In this document: piece after piece, positions 26,866 to 36,143 of the stretch
Layout of the letters: every line of letters begins with the position of its first letter
Position numbering within the stretch: the stretch's first letter is position 1
Assembly (NCBI GenBank): GCA_965284365.1
Contig: OZ260079.1
Span: 5,084,001-5,148,000 of the forward strand
Length of the DNA: 64,000 bases
Origin: Phragmitibacter sp965284365
GTDB lineage: Bacteria; Verrucomicrobiota; Verrucomicrobiia; Verrucomicrobiales; Verrucomicrobiaceae
Direction: 5' to 3'
Notes under the pieces: generated by a model
What the model was told of the DNA's origin: nothing
The model's input: only the letters and a program-made list of their open reading frames with translations
The model's database searches: none
Position numbers and translations under genes: made by a program

Positions 26866-28710
26866 ATGGCATCCCCCACCCCCATCGCTCCCAATCTGCG
26901 CATTCTCGTCATCGACGACAACCGTGCGATCCACGATGATTTTCGCAAGATCCTCGGTGAACCGGACAGCGACGACGCCGAACTCATCGCCGCAGAGGCA
27001 GAGATTTTCGGGACGCAGGCCCCCCAATTTTACACGGTAGATGTAGCCTCTCAAGGTGAGGAAGGCTTTCTCATGGTGCAAAAAGCTATGGCTGAGAACC
27101 GGCCTTACGCGCTGGCATTCGTCGACATGCGCATGCCACCCGGTTGGGATGGAATTGAAACCACACGCAGGATTTGGGATATCTCTCCCGAGTTGCAGAT
27201 CGTCATCTGCACGGCTTACTCGGATTACTCCTGGGATGAAATGCATCAGCAGATCGATCCGAAGGATCGGCTGCTCATTTTGAAGAAGCCTTTTGATACG
27301 ATCGAGGTCCTCCAAATGGCCAATGCGCTCACCGAAAAGTGGCGTCTATTACAGGAGTCCAAGTGCAAGATGCATGACTTGGAACACCTGGTGCAACAAC
27401 GCACTCAGGATGTGGAAGTCTCCCGTTCAGAAGCTCTGCGCATGATGGATGAGGCTGTGCTGAACAGTCAAAGGATCGAGCAGGCCTACCAGGATCTGAA
27501 GCGCGAAGAAGAGGAGCGCAGAAAGCTGGAGGAGCAGTTCCGCGATCAGACGATGCAACTGCAACGCGCTCAACGCATGGAAAGCCTGGGCACTCTGGCC
27601 AGCGGAATTGCCCATGACATCAACAACATTCTCGCCCCTATCCTTCTCTCCGCTTTCATGCTCCGGCAAAAGCTTCCAGCCGAAGATCACGAAAAGACTA
27701 TCGGTAATATTGAAGTTAGCGCTACCCGTGGCGCCAGCCTCATCAAGCAGCTGCTGACATTTGCGCGTGGAGTCCAAGGTGAACGGGTGCTCGTCAATAT
27801 GACGGGTCTGATGCAAGAAATACAAAAACTGCTGCAACAGATCATCCCGAAGAATATCGAGTTTAACCTCAAAGTGCACGATGGCCTCTGGCCAATTCAA
27901 GGTGATGTCACACAGCTCCATCAGGTGCTGCTCAATCTCTGTGTCAATGCCCGCGATGCCATGCCGAATGGTGGCAGTCTGACCCTGGGCGCCATGAACG
28001 TCCAAATTGATGAGACTCAGGCCGCCTTCCACTCGGATGCCCGTGCCGGTTCATATGTCTGTCTACACGTGATAGACACGGGTGAAGGCATGCCACCAGA
28101 GGTCATGGAGAAGATCTTCGATCCCTTCTTTACTACTAAGGAAATCGGCAAAGGTACAGGTCTGGGCCTGTCCACGGCTTTGGGCATCGTGAAAGGTCAT
28201 CAGGGTTTTGTCTATCTACGTAGCGAGGTAAACGCCGGAACCTCGTTTGAGATCTACCTGCCGGCAGAGCCAAATACCCTGCCATCATCTGTCACGGCAT
28301 CGCCCCTTCCCAAGCAATCACTCAAAGGAAGAGGCGAACTCATCCTTGTTGTCGATGATGAACAAGGCATCCGCGAGGTTCTGCAGAAGACGCTTCTTTG
28401 CTATGGCTACCAGGTGCTTTCGGCAAGTGATGGAGCCGAAGCCATTGCCCAATACTTTCAGCACAAGCACCAGATCAAAGCCATTGTAACTGATATCATG
28501 ATGCCCGTCATGGATGGCGTCACGATGATCCGTGCCTTGAAAAAAATGGATCCGGATGTTCGCGTGATTGCTTCCAGCGGGGTTGGTCTTGCCAAAGAGA
28601 AGGAAGAACGCGCCGTCGAACTAAACACGTTGGGAGTGCACACCTTCTTGAGCAAACCCTATACTGCTCCGGAAGTCCTCATGGCCATCGGAGGCATATT
28701 GCAGCACTAG
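26866..28710 (+). CDS. hybrid sensor kinase with receiver domains at both ends
   Basis: A 614-residue cytoplasmic protein. Receiver 1 at 10-150 has the acidic pair in VIDDNR, acceptor Asp87 in FVDMRMPP and Lys in LKKPF. A long coiled coil (180-235) follows. The HisKA domain has His250 in ASGIAHDINNIL, and the ATPase has NLCVNARDAMP, DTGEGMP and GKGTGLGLSTA. Receiver 2 at 491-612 has VVDDE, Asp543 in VTDIMMP and Lys in LSKPY. No membrane segment, so it probably receives phosphate at receiver 1 from the membrane kinase upstream and passes it on. No DNA-binding output is seen. Confidence 0.9.
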   Translation: MASPTPIAPNLRILVIDDNRAIHDDFRKILGEPDSDDAELIAAEAEIFGTQAPQFYTVDVASQGEEGFLMVQKAMAENRPYALAFVDMRMPPGWDGIETTRRIWDISPELQIVICTAYSDYSWDEMHQQIDPKDRLLILKKPFDTIEVLQMANALTEKWRLLQESKCKMHDLEHLVQQRTQDVEVSRSEALRMMDEAVLNSQRIEQAYQDLKREEEERRKLEEQFRDQTMQLQRAQRMESLGTLASGIAHDINNILAPILLSAFMLRQKLPAEDHEKTIGNIEVSATRGASLIKQLLTFARGVQGERVLVNMTGLMQEIQKLLQQIIPKNIEFNLKVHDGLWPIQGDVTQLHQVLLNLCVNARDAMPNGGSLTLGAMNVQIDETQAAFHSDARAGSYVCLHVIDTGEGMPPEVMEKIFDPFFTTKEIGKGTGLGLSTALGIVKGHQGFVYLRSEVNAGTSFEIYLPAEPNTLPSSVTASPLPKQSLKGRGELILVVDDEQGIREVLQKTLLCYGYQVLSASDGAEAIAQYFQHKHQIKAIVTDIMMPVMDGVTMIRALKKMDPDVRVIASSGVGLAKEKEERAVELNTLGVHTFLSKPYTAPEVLMAIGGILQH

Positions 28711-28842
28711 CCCTTAGCCTAATGGTTCTCGCAGGGCGCTACGGTGTTTCGGCATTCTTCGATTTTTCACACGCTTCTCACCGAACATTCATCAGAGATT
28801 CGTCTCTTCCAGCCACCTTGGGTCTGGAAAGGAACACTCCCT

Positions 28843-29622
28843 ATGAATGTCAACTATTGGACAAATCACTTTGCGGCAAATAAGCAAATCCGTCCTGAAC
28901 CACCATGGCAGGCGCCGATACAGCTTGAAGGAGCAGCTCTCAGCAAGCTGCTAAAGTCGCTGCAACAATTTCAATTGGGCGATGGGGGCGGACCCGCTTA
29001 CCTTATTGCCTGGAACCGCCAATCCCTGCTGGCCTCCGATCCGGATATGAAGCGGTTGGTGGACCTGTGGTTCGCTGAGGAGGCTGAACATTCCCGATTG
29101 TTGGGTGGCGCGCTGCGACGGTTCGGCGTGCCCGAGATTCAGACGCATTGGAGCTTTGAGCTCTTCTGCAGCCTTCGGCGCTTCCTCGGTGTGCGCTTCG
29201 AACTGTCTGCATTGTTACTCACCGAGATTGTCAGTCATGTGTATTACAAGTTGTTGCGCCGCTATTGCCCCGACCCAGCTGTGAAAGCGATGTGCCGCCT
29301 AATCATTCGCGATGAGGCTGGGCACATCCATTTCCACGAAGACCGTCTTAGATCAGAAGCGCACATAATGAAGCGACGTTTCGGAAAACTCTGGGAATGG
29401 ATGTTTCGCTGTCGAGGACTGGCGGCTGGGACAGTGCTATGGATGAACCACCGCGCTGCTCTGCGGGCCTTCGGCGCGACGGACCGGGAGTTTTACCATC
29501 TCATCTGGAGGGACATGGGGCGCTTCATCAAACGGGTGCGGCATCAGATCGAGCTTCCCCTAACAGAACGGCCGAACTCCGCAAAGCGCGTGGAGCGAAC
29601 GGCGATGGCCACATCCCCGTGA
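28843..29622 (+). CDS. ferritin-like diiron protein, unknown function
   Basis: 259 residues from the ATG at 28843, which has AAGGAAC upstream; the longer frame from 28744 has no such signal. Mostly helical, with two ExxH motifs (EEAEH at 79-83 and DEAGH at 157-161) plus Glu128, the layout of ferritin-like diiron carboxylate proteins. An extra HIHFH follows the second motif. The sequence is not a bacterioferritin; it resembles the group of oxidase/hydroxylase-like proteins used on lipids or aminoaryls. It follows the hybrid kinase by 132 bases and may be a target or separate. Substrate unknown. Confidence 0.7.
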   Translation: MNVNYWTNHFAANKQIRPEPPWQAPIQLEGAALSKLLKSLQQFQLGDGGGPAYLIAWNRQSLLASDPDMKRLVDLWFAEEAEHSRLLGGALRRFGVPEIQTHWSFELFCSLRRFLGVRFELSALLLTEIVSHVYYKLLRRYCPDPAVKAMCRLIIRDEAGHIHFHEDRLRSEAHIMKRRFGKLWEWMFRCRGLAAGTVLWMNHRAALRAFGATDREFYHLIWRDMGRFIKRVRHQIELPLTERPNSAKRVERTAMATSP

Positions 29623-29640
29623 GCGATTATCAAAAAGAGA

Positions 29641-29668
29641 CGGCGGTGACGCCTGAACGTCACCGCCG
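29641..29668. terminator. hairpin between convergent genes
   Basis: A perfect 11-base stem CGGCGGTGACG (29641-29651) / CGTCACCGCCG (29658-29668) with a six-base loop sits between the ferritin-like gene and the esterase gene that converge on it. There is an A-run before it and no clear T-run after it, so termination may serve the minus strand better than the plus strand. Confidence 0.75.
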
Positions 29669-29704
29669 CATAAATGATCAGGCAATTAATACTGATCTTC
29701 TCGC

Positions 29705-31366
29705 TTAAGCAGCCTTTTTCGGAGCGGCTGCTGGTGCGGCAGGTGCCGGCGTATGAGCCTTCACCGGGGCTACGGCTGGCTTCGCAGGAGCAGCAGGCGC
29801 AGGCGCGGGCTTCGCAATCACACGGGCTGGATCGGTGATCATCGGGAAGTCATCCGTACGGAATGGCGTGACGGGCAGGCCATGAACCGCGATAAGATTC
29901 GCGACGGGATTGTCCGCCCAGGCATAACGCACCGCAATCGGCTTGGCCACCGCTGCGCTGCTGACTTCGACCTGATAGCCGTTGACGATCTTGGCATCAG
30001 CCCAGACCCACTTCTTGTCCTCGCCACAGATGGCGAAACCCTTGACCTCGTTGGTGTCTACTGCCTTCAGCGCACTGCCGAAGCAGTCAATGCTGACAAC
30101 TGCCTTGTTGCCATTGATGGCAAGCGTCCGGTATTCGGGGCTGCGATAAGGAAGCTTCATGCCATAGTCCTTCACCAGTGCCCAGCGCACGAGACGAGCA
30201 GCTACATCATGCTTATTGCGGGGATGGATGTCATTGCCTTCGCCCAGATCAGTGATGATCGCTTGTCCGGTATTGGGCAGCTTCTGGGTCAACGTCTGTG
30301 CTTCGCGTAGTTCTGCCCAATCACTGTCCACAGGATTCGGGTTCACAGACTTGAAGTCAGCAAGTTGCACCCAGTAGAAAGGAAAGTCGCCTTGCTTCCA
30401 TTCTTTGCGCCATTCCTGAATCATCATAGGAAACAGATCACGATATTCCTTGGCACGCGAAGCGTTTGATTCGCCCTGGTACCAAATCACGCCCTTGATG
30501 CCGTAACCCAGCGTGGGGTTCAGCACGCCAGCAAAGATGTTGCCCGGCCGGTGCTGACCGGCGAGTTGATTCTGGGGGGCACGAGGCTGCGTTGGCAATG
30601 GCTTGCCAGCGGCCTTGGCAGCAGCCACATCCGCATTCCATTTTTCCAGGGTCACCTTGTAGGCGGCTTCCACTTTCGCGTGATCGTAAGTGGCTTCGGT
30701 ATTTTTCCACTTGGTGATCATGTCCTTAAAACGAGGATCACTTTCGAGCGTAGTTCGGCGCACCCAGGCTTCAGCAGCGGAGCCGCCCCAGGCATTGTTG
30801 ATAAGACCAACGGGCACACCGAGGATCTCATGCAGATAGCGGCCGAAGAAAAAACCGGCAGCGGTAAAGCGGGCGCTGCTTTCCGGCGTGGTCGGAAGCC
30901 ACGCGGAATTGACGTCGGTTTTCAATTCCTGTGTGCCGACAAGGGGCACGGAAAAGAGACGGAGGTTTGGGAACTTCGACGCGGCAGCTTCAAGATCGCC
31001 ATTCCAATCACTGGAAAGCGTAAAACCCATGTTGGACTGACCGGAGCACATCCAGACTTCTCCAATGAGGATGTCTTTCACCTCACGGGACGTCGTGCCT
31101 TTGGCCGTCAGAGACTGCGGCTTCTCATTGGCAGGCAGTGGGTCCAGCTTCAGCGTCCATTTACCGTCCTTATCGGCTACGGCTTTTTTGGTCTGCCCGG
31201 CGAAGGTAACCGTCACCTCGGTCCCTGGTGTATCCCAACCCCAAATGGGATTGGCTTGCTTTTGCTGCAGGACCATGTGGTCGCCGATAATGGCTGGCAG
31301 TTTGAGTTCAGCGGAGACCAGCGTGGGCAGGGTCGCCGCGAGTAAGAGTAGAGCGTGCTTTTTCAT
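29705..31366 (-). CDS. sialate O-acetylesterase (SGNH hydrolase)
   Basis: 553 residues from the ATG at 31366, just ahead of a signal peptide (KKHALLLLAATLPTLVSAE); the open frame to 31594 is an unlikely extension rich in Arg. An N-terminal beta-sandwich (LPAIIGDHMVLQQ) is followed by the SGNH core: MCSGQSNMGF with the nucleophilic Ser, IWYQGESNAS, and NDIHPRNKHDVA with the catalytic Asp-x-x-His. Known: this family removes acetyl groups from sialic acid or plant sugars such as xylan. The last 35 residues are an Ala/Pro-rich tail (PAPAPAAPAKPAV), perhaps a linker for surface retention. Confidence 0.88.
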   Translation of the reverse strand: MKKHALLLLAATLPTLVSAELKLPAIIGDHMVLQQKQANPIWGWDTPGTEVTVTFAGQTKKAVADKDGKWTLKLDPLPANEKPQSLTAKGTTSREVKDILIGEVWMCSGQSNMGFTLSSDWNGDLEAAASKFPNLRLFSVPLVGTQELKTDVNSAWLPTTPESSARFTAAGFFFGRYLHEILGVPVGLINNAWGGSAAEAWVRRTTLESDPRFKDMITKWKNTEATYDHAKVEAAYKVTLEKWNADVAAAKAAGKPLPTQPRAPQNQLAGQHRPGNIFAGVLNPTLGYGIKGVIWYQGESNASRAKEYRDLFPMMIQEWRKEWKQGDFPFYWVQLADFKSVNPNPVDSDWAELREAQTLTQKLPNTGQAIITDLGEGNDIHPRNKHDVAARLVRWALVKDYGMKLPYRSPEYRTLAINGNKAVVSIDCFGSALKAVDTNEVKGFAICGEDKKWVWADAKIVNGYQVEVSSAAVAKPIAVRYAWADNPVANLIAVHGLPVTPFRTDDFPMITDPARVIAKPAPAPAAPAKPAVAPVKAHTPAPAAPAAAPKKAA

Positions 31367-31624
31367 GCGAACGTAGAGCGAGACTAAACGCTGCCTCCCT
31401 CGCAAACTTGCGACGAAACTTTTTCGTCCGCGTAAGTGGATGCCGATGAACCTTTTTGGATCACATTTCCCTCGAAAAAGATTTTTTCTGAAGCGGTGGC
31501 CCGGGCGCTTGAAGATGGTTCTCCGGAGGCGTCCCCGAATTTTTGGGTGTAGTCTTGACCCGTATTGGCGATTGTGCCATAACCACCTCCTCACCTCAGC
31601 CCTTCAACCTCTATCACCTGCTAT

Positions 31625-32101
31625 ATGAAAAAACTGTGCGCCTATCTGCTGATGGCAGCCGTCGTTTCCGGAACTATGACGAGTTGCGAAACCATTGAAC
31701 AGAACGAAATGATGGGTGGCCTCCTCACGGAGCTCGGCGCATCGGGTCTGGTGAAGGGTGATACCGCGCGGGTCGTGCACACCGCAGGCCGCATGTTCTA
31801 TCGCATCTCGGATGCGCAGCAGGCTGAGGCCAACCGCAGAGCCCGTGCCGCTTATCAGGATGCCTACATCAAAAGCCGGCTCACGCGCTCCAAGACGCGT
31901 TATGTAGCCGTACCGGTCTCCTCGAGTAGCGAACAAAAGAAGTCGTCTGGGAAGAGCAAGATGGTGGTGCTGTATGACACCGAAAAGAACAAGACCGTGG
32001 GTAATGCCTACAAGCCAGCGGACAAGAAGTATGCCAAGGGCGAAGAAGTCAGCTTCGGTGGCAAGAAGGCCGTTGTGGGCAGTTCCTTCTCCGGCATCTG
32101 A
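31625..32101 (+). CDS. putative lipoprotein, unknown
   Basis: A 158-residue product with leader MKKLCAYLLMAAVVSGTMTSC; the Cys fits a lipobox. The mature chain is basic and low-complexity in the middle (SSSSEQKKSSGKSK) and ends in a region of short strands (GEEVSFGGKKAVVGSSF). No family recognised. A strong terminator follows 40 bases downstream. Confidence 0.65.
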   Translation: MKKLCAYLLMAAVVSGTMTSCETIEQNEMMGGLLTELGASGLVKGDTARVVHTAGRMFYRISDAQQAEANRRARAAYQDAYIKSRLTRSKTRYVAVPVSSSSEQKKSSGKSKMVVLYDTEKNKTVGNAYKPADKKYAKGEEVSFGGKKAVVGSSFSGI

Positions 32102-32141
32102 TGCCGAGGGTCGCCAGATTGTCCTAACATTCTTAATAAAC

Positions 32142-32173
32142 AAAAAGCTCACCTAGACTGGGTGAGCTTTTTT
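32142..32173. terminator. bidirectional intrinsic terminator
   Basis: AAAAAGCTCACC then TAGACT then GGGTGAGCTTTTTT: a perfect hairpin with an A-run on one side and T-run on the other, placed between the convergent lipoprotein gene and polA. It should stop transcription from both strands. Confidence 0.92.
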
Positions 32174-32215
32174 GTTGGGCGAATGTGGTGTCCCTCGGAT
32201 CGATCTCCTGACGGA

Positions 32216-35086
32216 TCAATGCGCCTCAAGCCACGTTTTTCCGTGGCCGGTTTCCACCACCACTGGAACTTTCAGCACCAGCGCATCGCGCATCCCGGCC
32301 ACAATCAAGGGTATGACAGTTTCCAATTCGGAATCCGGCACTTCAAAGAGAAGTTCATCGTGCACTTGGAGCAGCATGCGAGTCTTATAGTTCCCCTTTG
32401 TCAGGGCCACAGCCACATCCACCATCGCTTTCTTGATGAGATCCGCGGCCGTCCCCTGAATAGGGGCATTCATCGCCATACGCTCTGCGCCGGAGCGGGT
32501 GGCCATGCTGCTGCTGTTGATGTCCCGAAGGTAGCGCCTACGGCCTGCCAGGGTCTCCACATAACCATCGCGCTTGGCATCTGCCACCACCTGATCCGTG
32601 TAGGCCTTCACGGCAGAATATTCACGGAAGTAACTCTCAATGATCTGTCCCGCTTCCGTGCGGGACACAGTCCCCAGACGTTGCGCCAGACCAAAAGCGC
32701 TAATGCCATAGATAATACCGAAGTTCACCATCTTCGCCGTGCGGCGCATGTCAGAGGTGACGTCCTCTAGCGCAACTTTAAAGACACGGGCAGCCGTGGC
32801 TTGGTGAATGTCCAGACCGCGCTGGAAAGCGTCGATCATGGCTTCATCACCACTGATGGAAGCCATTACCCGAAGCTCGATCTGGGAGTAGTCTGCACTG
32901 ACCAGCGTCCAACCCTCTTTCTCCGGCACGAAAGCCTTCCGGATCTCGCGCCCTTGTTCGGTTCGGATCGGAATATTTTGCAGGTTGGGATCGGAAGAGG
33001 CCATGCGGCCAGTGGCGGCCATGAGCTGGTGGAAGGTCGTATGCACTCGCCCTGTCAGCGGATTCACCGCCAATGGGAGGGCATCTACATACGTGCTCTT
33101 CAGCTTGGTGCTTTGCCGGTAGTTGAGGATGTCGTCTATGATCGGATGCTTCCCCTGCAACGTCATCAGCGTCTGCTCATTGGTCTGGTATTGACCGGTC
33201 GCCGTCTTCTTCGGTTTGTCCAACAACTTGAAGTGATCAAAAAGGACTTCACCTAGTTGCTTGGGCGAGTTGAGGTTAAACTTGAAGCCCGCCATGGTTT
33301 CAATGCGCTGCTGCAAACCCGCGGCATACGACTCCAGATCTTTACCGAACTCTGCAAGGATGTCGGTATCCACCTTGACGCCTTCGTGCTCCATGCGAAC
33401 CAGCACCGGCAGAAGAGGCGCTTCGATGTCGCGAAAGACATGATCCTGCTCCAGGCGGGCGAGTTCAGGCCGAAGTTTCTGCGCAAGCTGCCAGGTGACG
33501 TCAGCGTCCTCAGCTGCATACTCCGCCAACTGATCCAAGGGCACCGCAGCCATGCTGAGTTGCGTGTTCTTCTTGTCGCCGATCAGCGTCACGATCGAAA
33601 CCGGCGTGTAGCCGAGGTACCGCTCGCTTAGATAGTCCATGCCGTGCCGTTGATCTGGCTCGACCAGCGCGTGAGCCAGCATCGTGTCAAAGAAAGGCCC
33701 TTTGACCTCGATGCCGTGAGCCAGCAGCACTCGCAAGTCGAACTTGAGGTTGTGCCCAATCTTCTCAGCGTCGGAGCTGACCAGGAGTTGTTTGATCTCC
33801 TTCAGCACTCGGAGATGCCCTTCGTCATCGCCGGGGATATGAACGTAACAGCCCTCATGTGCTTCCAATGAGAATGCGACGCCAAGCATGCGCGCACTCA
33901 GCGGATCAAGGCCGTCTGTTTCCGTGTCGAAGCAGAAGGACTTTGCCGCCGCGAGACGTGCCAGCCACTTGGCACGATCTTCATCAGTGATGACGAGATC
34001 ATAACGATGCGCCACATCCGTGAGGGTCTTGAGATGGGAAGGCGTTGGCGGCTCAGCGCTCTCAATTGCCGGAGTATCCTCTGCAGGCGATGCAGCGGCC
34101 TGGGGCGAGCCAAACAGATCGTCTTGCGGGAGCGACGTCTTTGACTTCGCAGATGCGGAGGATGACGGCGCTGGCACCTGAGAAATCTGTCTGCCTCGGC
34201 CAGCCTTGAAATCCTCGCCGAAAAGGCGGCGGCCCAAGGCATTGAATTCATATTCAACCAGGATCGCTTTGAGGGCTTCATCATCGAAGCCTTGCAGGAA
34301 CAATTCATCCAACGTTGTCGCAATTGGCGCGTCCGTCATGATGACAGCCAGTTGCCGTGATAGCAGGGCCATATCCGCCCCTTCACGGATCTTATCGCGC
34401 AGCTTGCCCTCGACTTTGTCCAGATTGGAAAGGAGGCCATCGACACTGCCGAATTGTTGAATCAATTTGGCGGCGGTCTTCTCCCCCACCCCTTTCACCC
34501 CGGGAATATTGTCGCTGGCATCGCCCATCAGTCCGAGAAGGTCAATGACCTGTTCCGGACGCGCCACCCCCCAGCGATTGCAGACTTCCGCCACGCCCAT
34601 GATCTCGACCTCGCTGCCTTGCCGACCGGGTTTGTAGATGAGCGTTTGGGCAGAGACGAGTTGGCCGAAGTCTTTATCTGGCGTGACCATATAGGTCTCG
34701 TAACCGCCGCTTTTCTCAGCGGTCAGGGCCAGTGTGCCAATTAGGTCATCGGCTTCATACCCATCCAGTTCCAGAACGGGAATTTTCATCGCTTGGAGAA
34801 GACGCTTTGAGGCAGGAATAGCCAGGGCCAAGTCTTCGGGCATTTCATCGCGCTGTCCCTTGTAGGCCGGGAAAAGCGTGTGCCGGGGAGTCGGCGCAAA
34901 GGTATCAAAGGCCGCCCCCATGTGCGTGGGCTTCTGATTCTGCAGAATGTCGAGAATCGTATTGGCGAAACCGAAGAGCGCCGAGCTATTCACGCCGTCA
35001 CTGGTGAAGATGGGTTTCTTCACCAAGGCAAAATGCGCCCGGTAGAGAAGGGCCATGCAATCGAGCAGAAATAAGCGGTTCGCCAT
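32216..35086 (-). CDS. polA: DNA polymerase I
   Basis: A 956-residue PolI. Residues 1-290 are the 5'-3' exonuclease/flap domain (LLGLMGDASDNIPGVKGVG, the helix-hairpin-helix). Residues about 370-560 form the proofreading domain, with FDTETDGLD (metal ligands) and YAAEDADVTW present, so proofreading appears intact, unlike in many PolI of other phyla. The polymerase part has motif A SADYSQIELRVMASI, motif B RRTAKMVNFGIIYGIS and motif C LQVHDELLFE. The linker at 300-345 is Ser/Pro-rich and variable. Role: Okazaki-fragment processing and repair. Separated from its neighbours by a terminator and a lysR gene. Confidence 0.96.
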   Translation of the reverse strand: MANRLFLLDCMALLYRAHFALVKKPIFTSDGVNSSALFGFANTILDILQNQKPTHMGAAFDTFAPTPRHTLFPAYKGQRDEMPEDLALAIPASKRLLQAMKIPVLELDGYEADDLIGTLALTAEKSGGYETYMVTPDKDFGQLVSAQTLIYKPGRQGSEVEIMGVAEVCNRWGVARPEQVIDLLGLMGDASDNIPGVKGVGEKTAAKLIQQFGSVDGLLSNLDKVEGKLRDKIREGADMALLSRQLAVIMTDAPIATTLDELFLQGFDDEALKAILVEYEFNALGRRLFGEDFKAGRGRQISQVPAPSSSASAKSKTSLPQDDLFGSPQAAASPAEDTPAIESAEPPTPSHLKTLTDVAHRYDLVITDEDRAKWLARLAAAKSFCFDTETDGLDPLSARMLGVAFSLEAHEGCYVHIPGDDEGHLRVLKEIKQLLVSSDAEKIGHNLKFDLRVLLAHGIEVKGPFFDTMLAHALVEPDQRHGMDYLSERYLGYTPVSIVTLIGDKKNTQLSMAAVPLDQLAEYAAEDADVTWQLAQKLRPELARLEQDHVFRDIEAPLLPVLVRMEHEGVKVDTDILAEFGKDLESYAAGLQQRIETMAGFKFNLNSPKQLGEVLFDHFKLLDKPKKTATGQYQTNEQTLMTLQGKHPIIDDILNYRQSTKLKSTYVDALPLAVNPLTGRVHTTFHQLMAATGRMASSDPNLQNIPIRTEQGREIRKAFVPEKEGWTLVSADYSQIELRVMASISGDEAMIDAFQRGLDIHQATAARVFKVALEDVTSDMRRTAKMVNFGIIYGISAFGLAQRLGTVSRTEAGQIIESYFREYSAVKAYTDQVVADAKRDGYVETLAGRRRYLRDINSSSMATRSGAERMAMNAPIQGTAADLIKKAMVDVAVALTKGNYKTRMLLQVHDELLFEVPDSELETVIPLIVAGMRDALVLKVPVVVETGHGKTWLEAH

Positions 35087-35170
35087 GGGAAGACCATATC
35101 GGGGAACACGCTTCTGAGAAGCTGAAATCGACTTGGAATTTCCATGGGGCTGATTACGCGGGCCTCGGCG

Positions 35171-36058
35171 TCACAGCTTGGACTTGCGGGCCAGACTCAG
35201 GAACTTTTCCGCCATCGGAAGCAGTCCCTGCTTGGCCCAGACGGCACCAATGCTCAAGCGCGGGGGCTCTGGCTTGATGGGTACCAAAGTCAGGCGCTGT
35301 CCCGCGATGCAATTCAGCACATCCGGCACAATGGCCACGCCATTCCCCGCCTCCACGGCAGCGATGAGGCTGGTCACGCTGTCGTGCTCTTCCACCACGC
35401 GCCATTTGCCGGACGATCCGGAAAACAGCTCCGCCAGAAGTTCATGGTATTCCGGGTATTCCTTCCGGTCATAGCCCGCGAGTGGTTCCTTGATCAGACG
35501 ATCAAGGGTGACTGAACTCTTCTTCGCAAGCGGATGGCCTGTTGCCACAGCTACGCACAGAGGAGACTGCTCGACTTCCTCATAAATGAGGTCGCGAAGC
35601 ATGGCACGAGTCGGCTTCACCAGGAAGGCGACCTGCAATGTGCCGTCACGCAGACGACTGAGCATTTGTTCCGTGGAAAGATCATGGAGGAAGACCCGCA
35701 CGCGGGGTGCTTCCGCCTGGAAAGCACGCAGGGTACGAGGAAGGATTTGCGCCGTAAGCGAGGGCGCATATCCCACATGCAATTCCCCTGCTCCGCCGGC
35801 CGCGACGGCCCGCGCCTTTTCCACGGCAGCCTCCGCGCGTTGCAGGACGGCGCAGGCCTCCTTCAGGAAGACCCGGCCCGCATCGGTGAGACTGACGGAT
35901 TTGGCGGAGCGCTCCAGGAGATCAAAACCGATTTCTTCTTCCAGATCCCGGATTTGGCGGCTCAGCGCTGGCTGGGACACATGCAAGCGCAAAGCCGCAC
36001 GGGAAACGTTTTCCTCTTCCGCCACCGCTACGTAATACCGCAAATGCCGCAATTCCAT
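35171..36058 (-). CDS. LysR-family transcriptional regulator
   Basis: 295 residues from the ATG at 36058; the long frame to 36187 is rejected because MELRHLRYYVAVAEE is the usual LysR start. The winged helix-turn-helix is clear (NVSRAALRLHVSQPALSRQ), followed by a linker helix and the two-lobed effector domain. It is divergent from the pirin/wrbA pair, with an inverted repeat in the spacer, so it most likely autoregulates and controls those genes. Effector unknown; by the targets a quinone or aromatic compound is plausible. Confidence 0.92.
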   Translation of the reverse strand: MELRHLRYYVAVAEEENVSRAALRLHVSQPALSRQIRDLEEEIGFDLLERSAKSVSLTDAGRVFLKEACAVLQRAEAAVEKARAVAAGGAGELHVGYAPSLTAQILPRTLRAFQAEAPRVRVFLHDLSTEQMLSRLRDGTLQVAFLVKPTRAMLRDLIYEEVEQSPLCVAVATGHPLAKKSSVTLDRLIKEPLAGYDRKEYPEYHELLAELFSGSSGKWRVVEEHDSVTSLIAAVEAGNGVAIVPDVLNCIAGQRLTLVPIKPEPPRLSIGAVWAKQGLLPMAEKFLSLARKSKL

Positions 36059-36066
36059 GTCCCGGG

Positions 36067-36087
36067 AGCATAACTGGAGGTTATGCT
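36067..36087. promoter_or_regulatory. LysR-type operator
   Basis: Perfect eight-base inverted repeat AGCATAAC (36067-36074) / GTTATGCT (36080-36087) with a five-base spacer. It contains T-N11-A (T at 36071, A at 36083), the standard LysR recognition pattern. It is 9 bases upstream of lysR and about 57 bases upstream of the pirin gene, suited to bind the LysR product for autorepression and activation of the divergent genes. Confidence 0.8.
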
Positions 36088-36143
36088 GAGGCAAGAATCT
36101 TGATATTTCGCAGAGTGATTTCCTCCGCCGAAGATCAGCCAGG

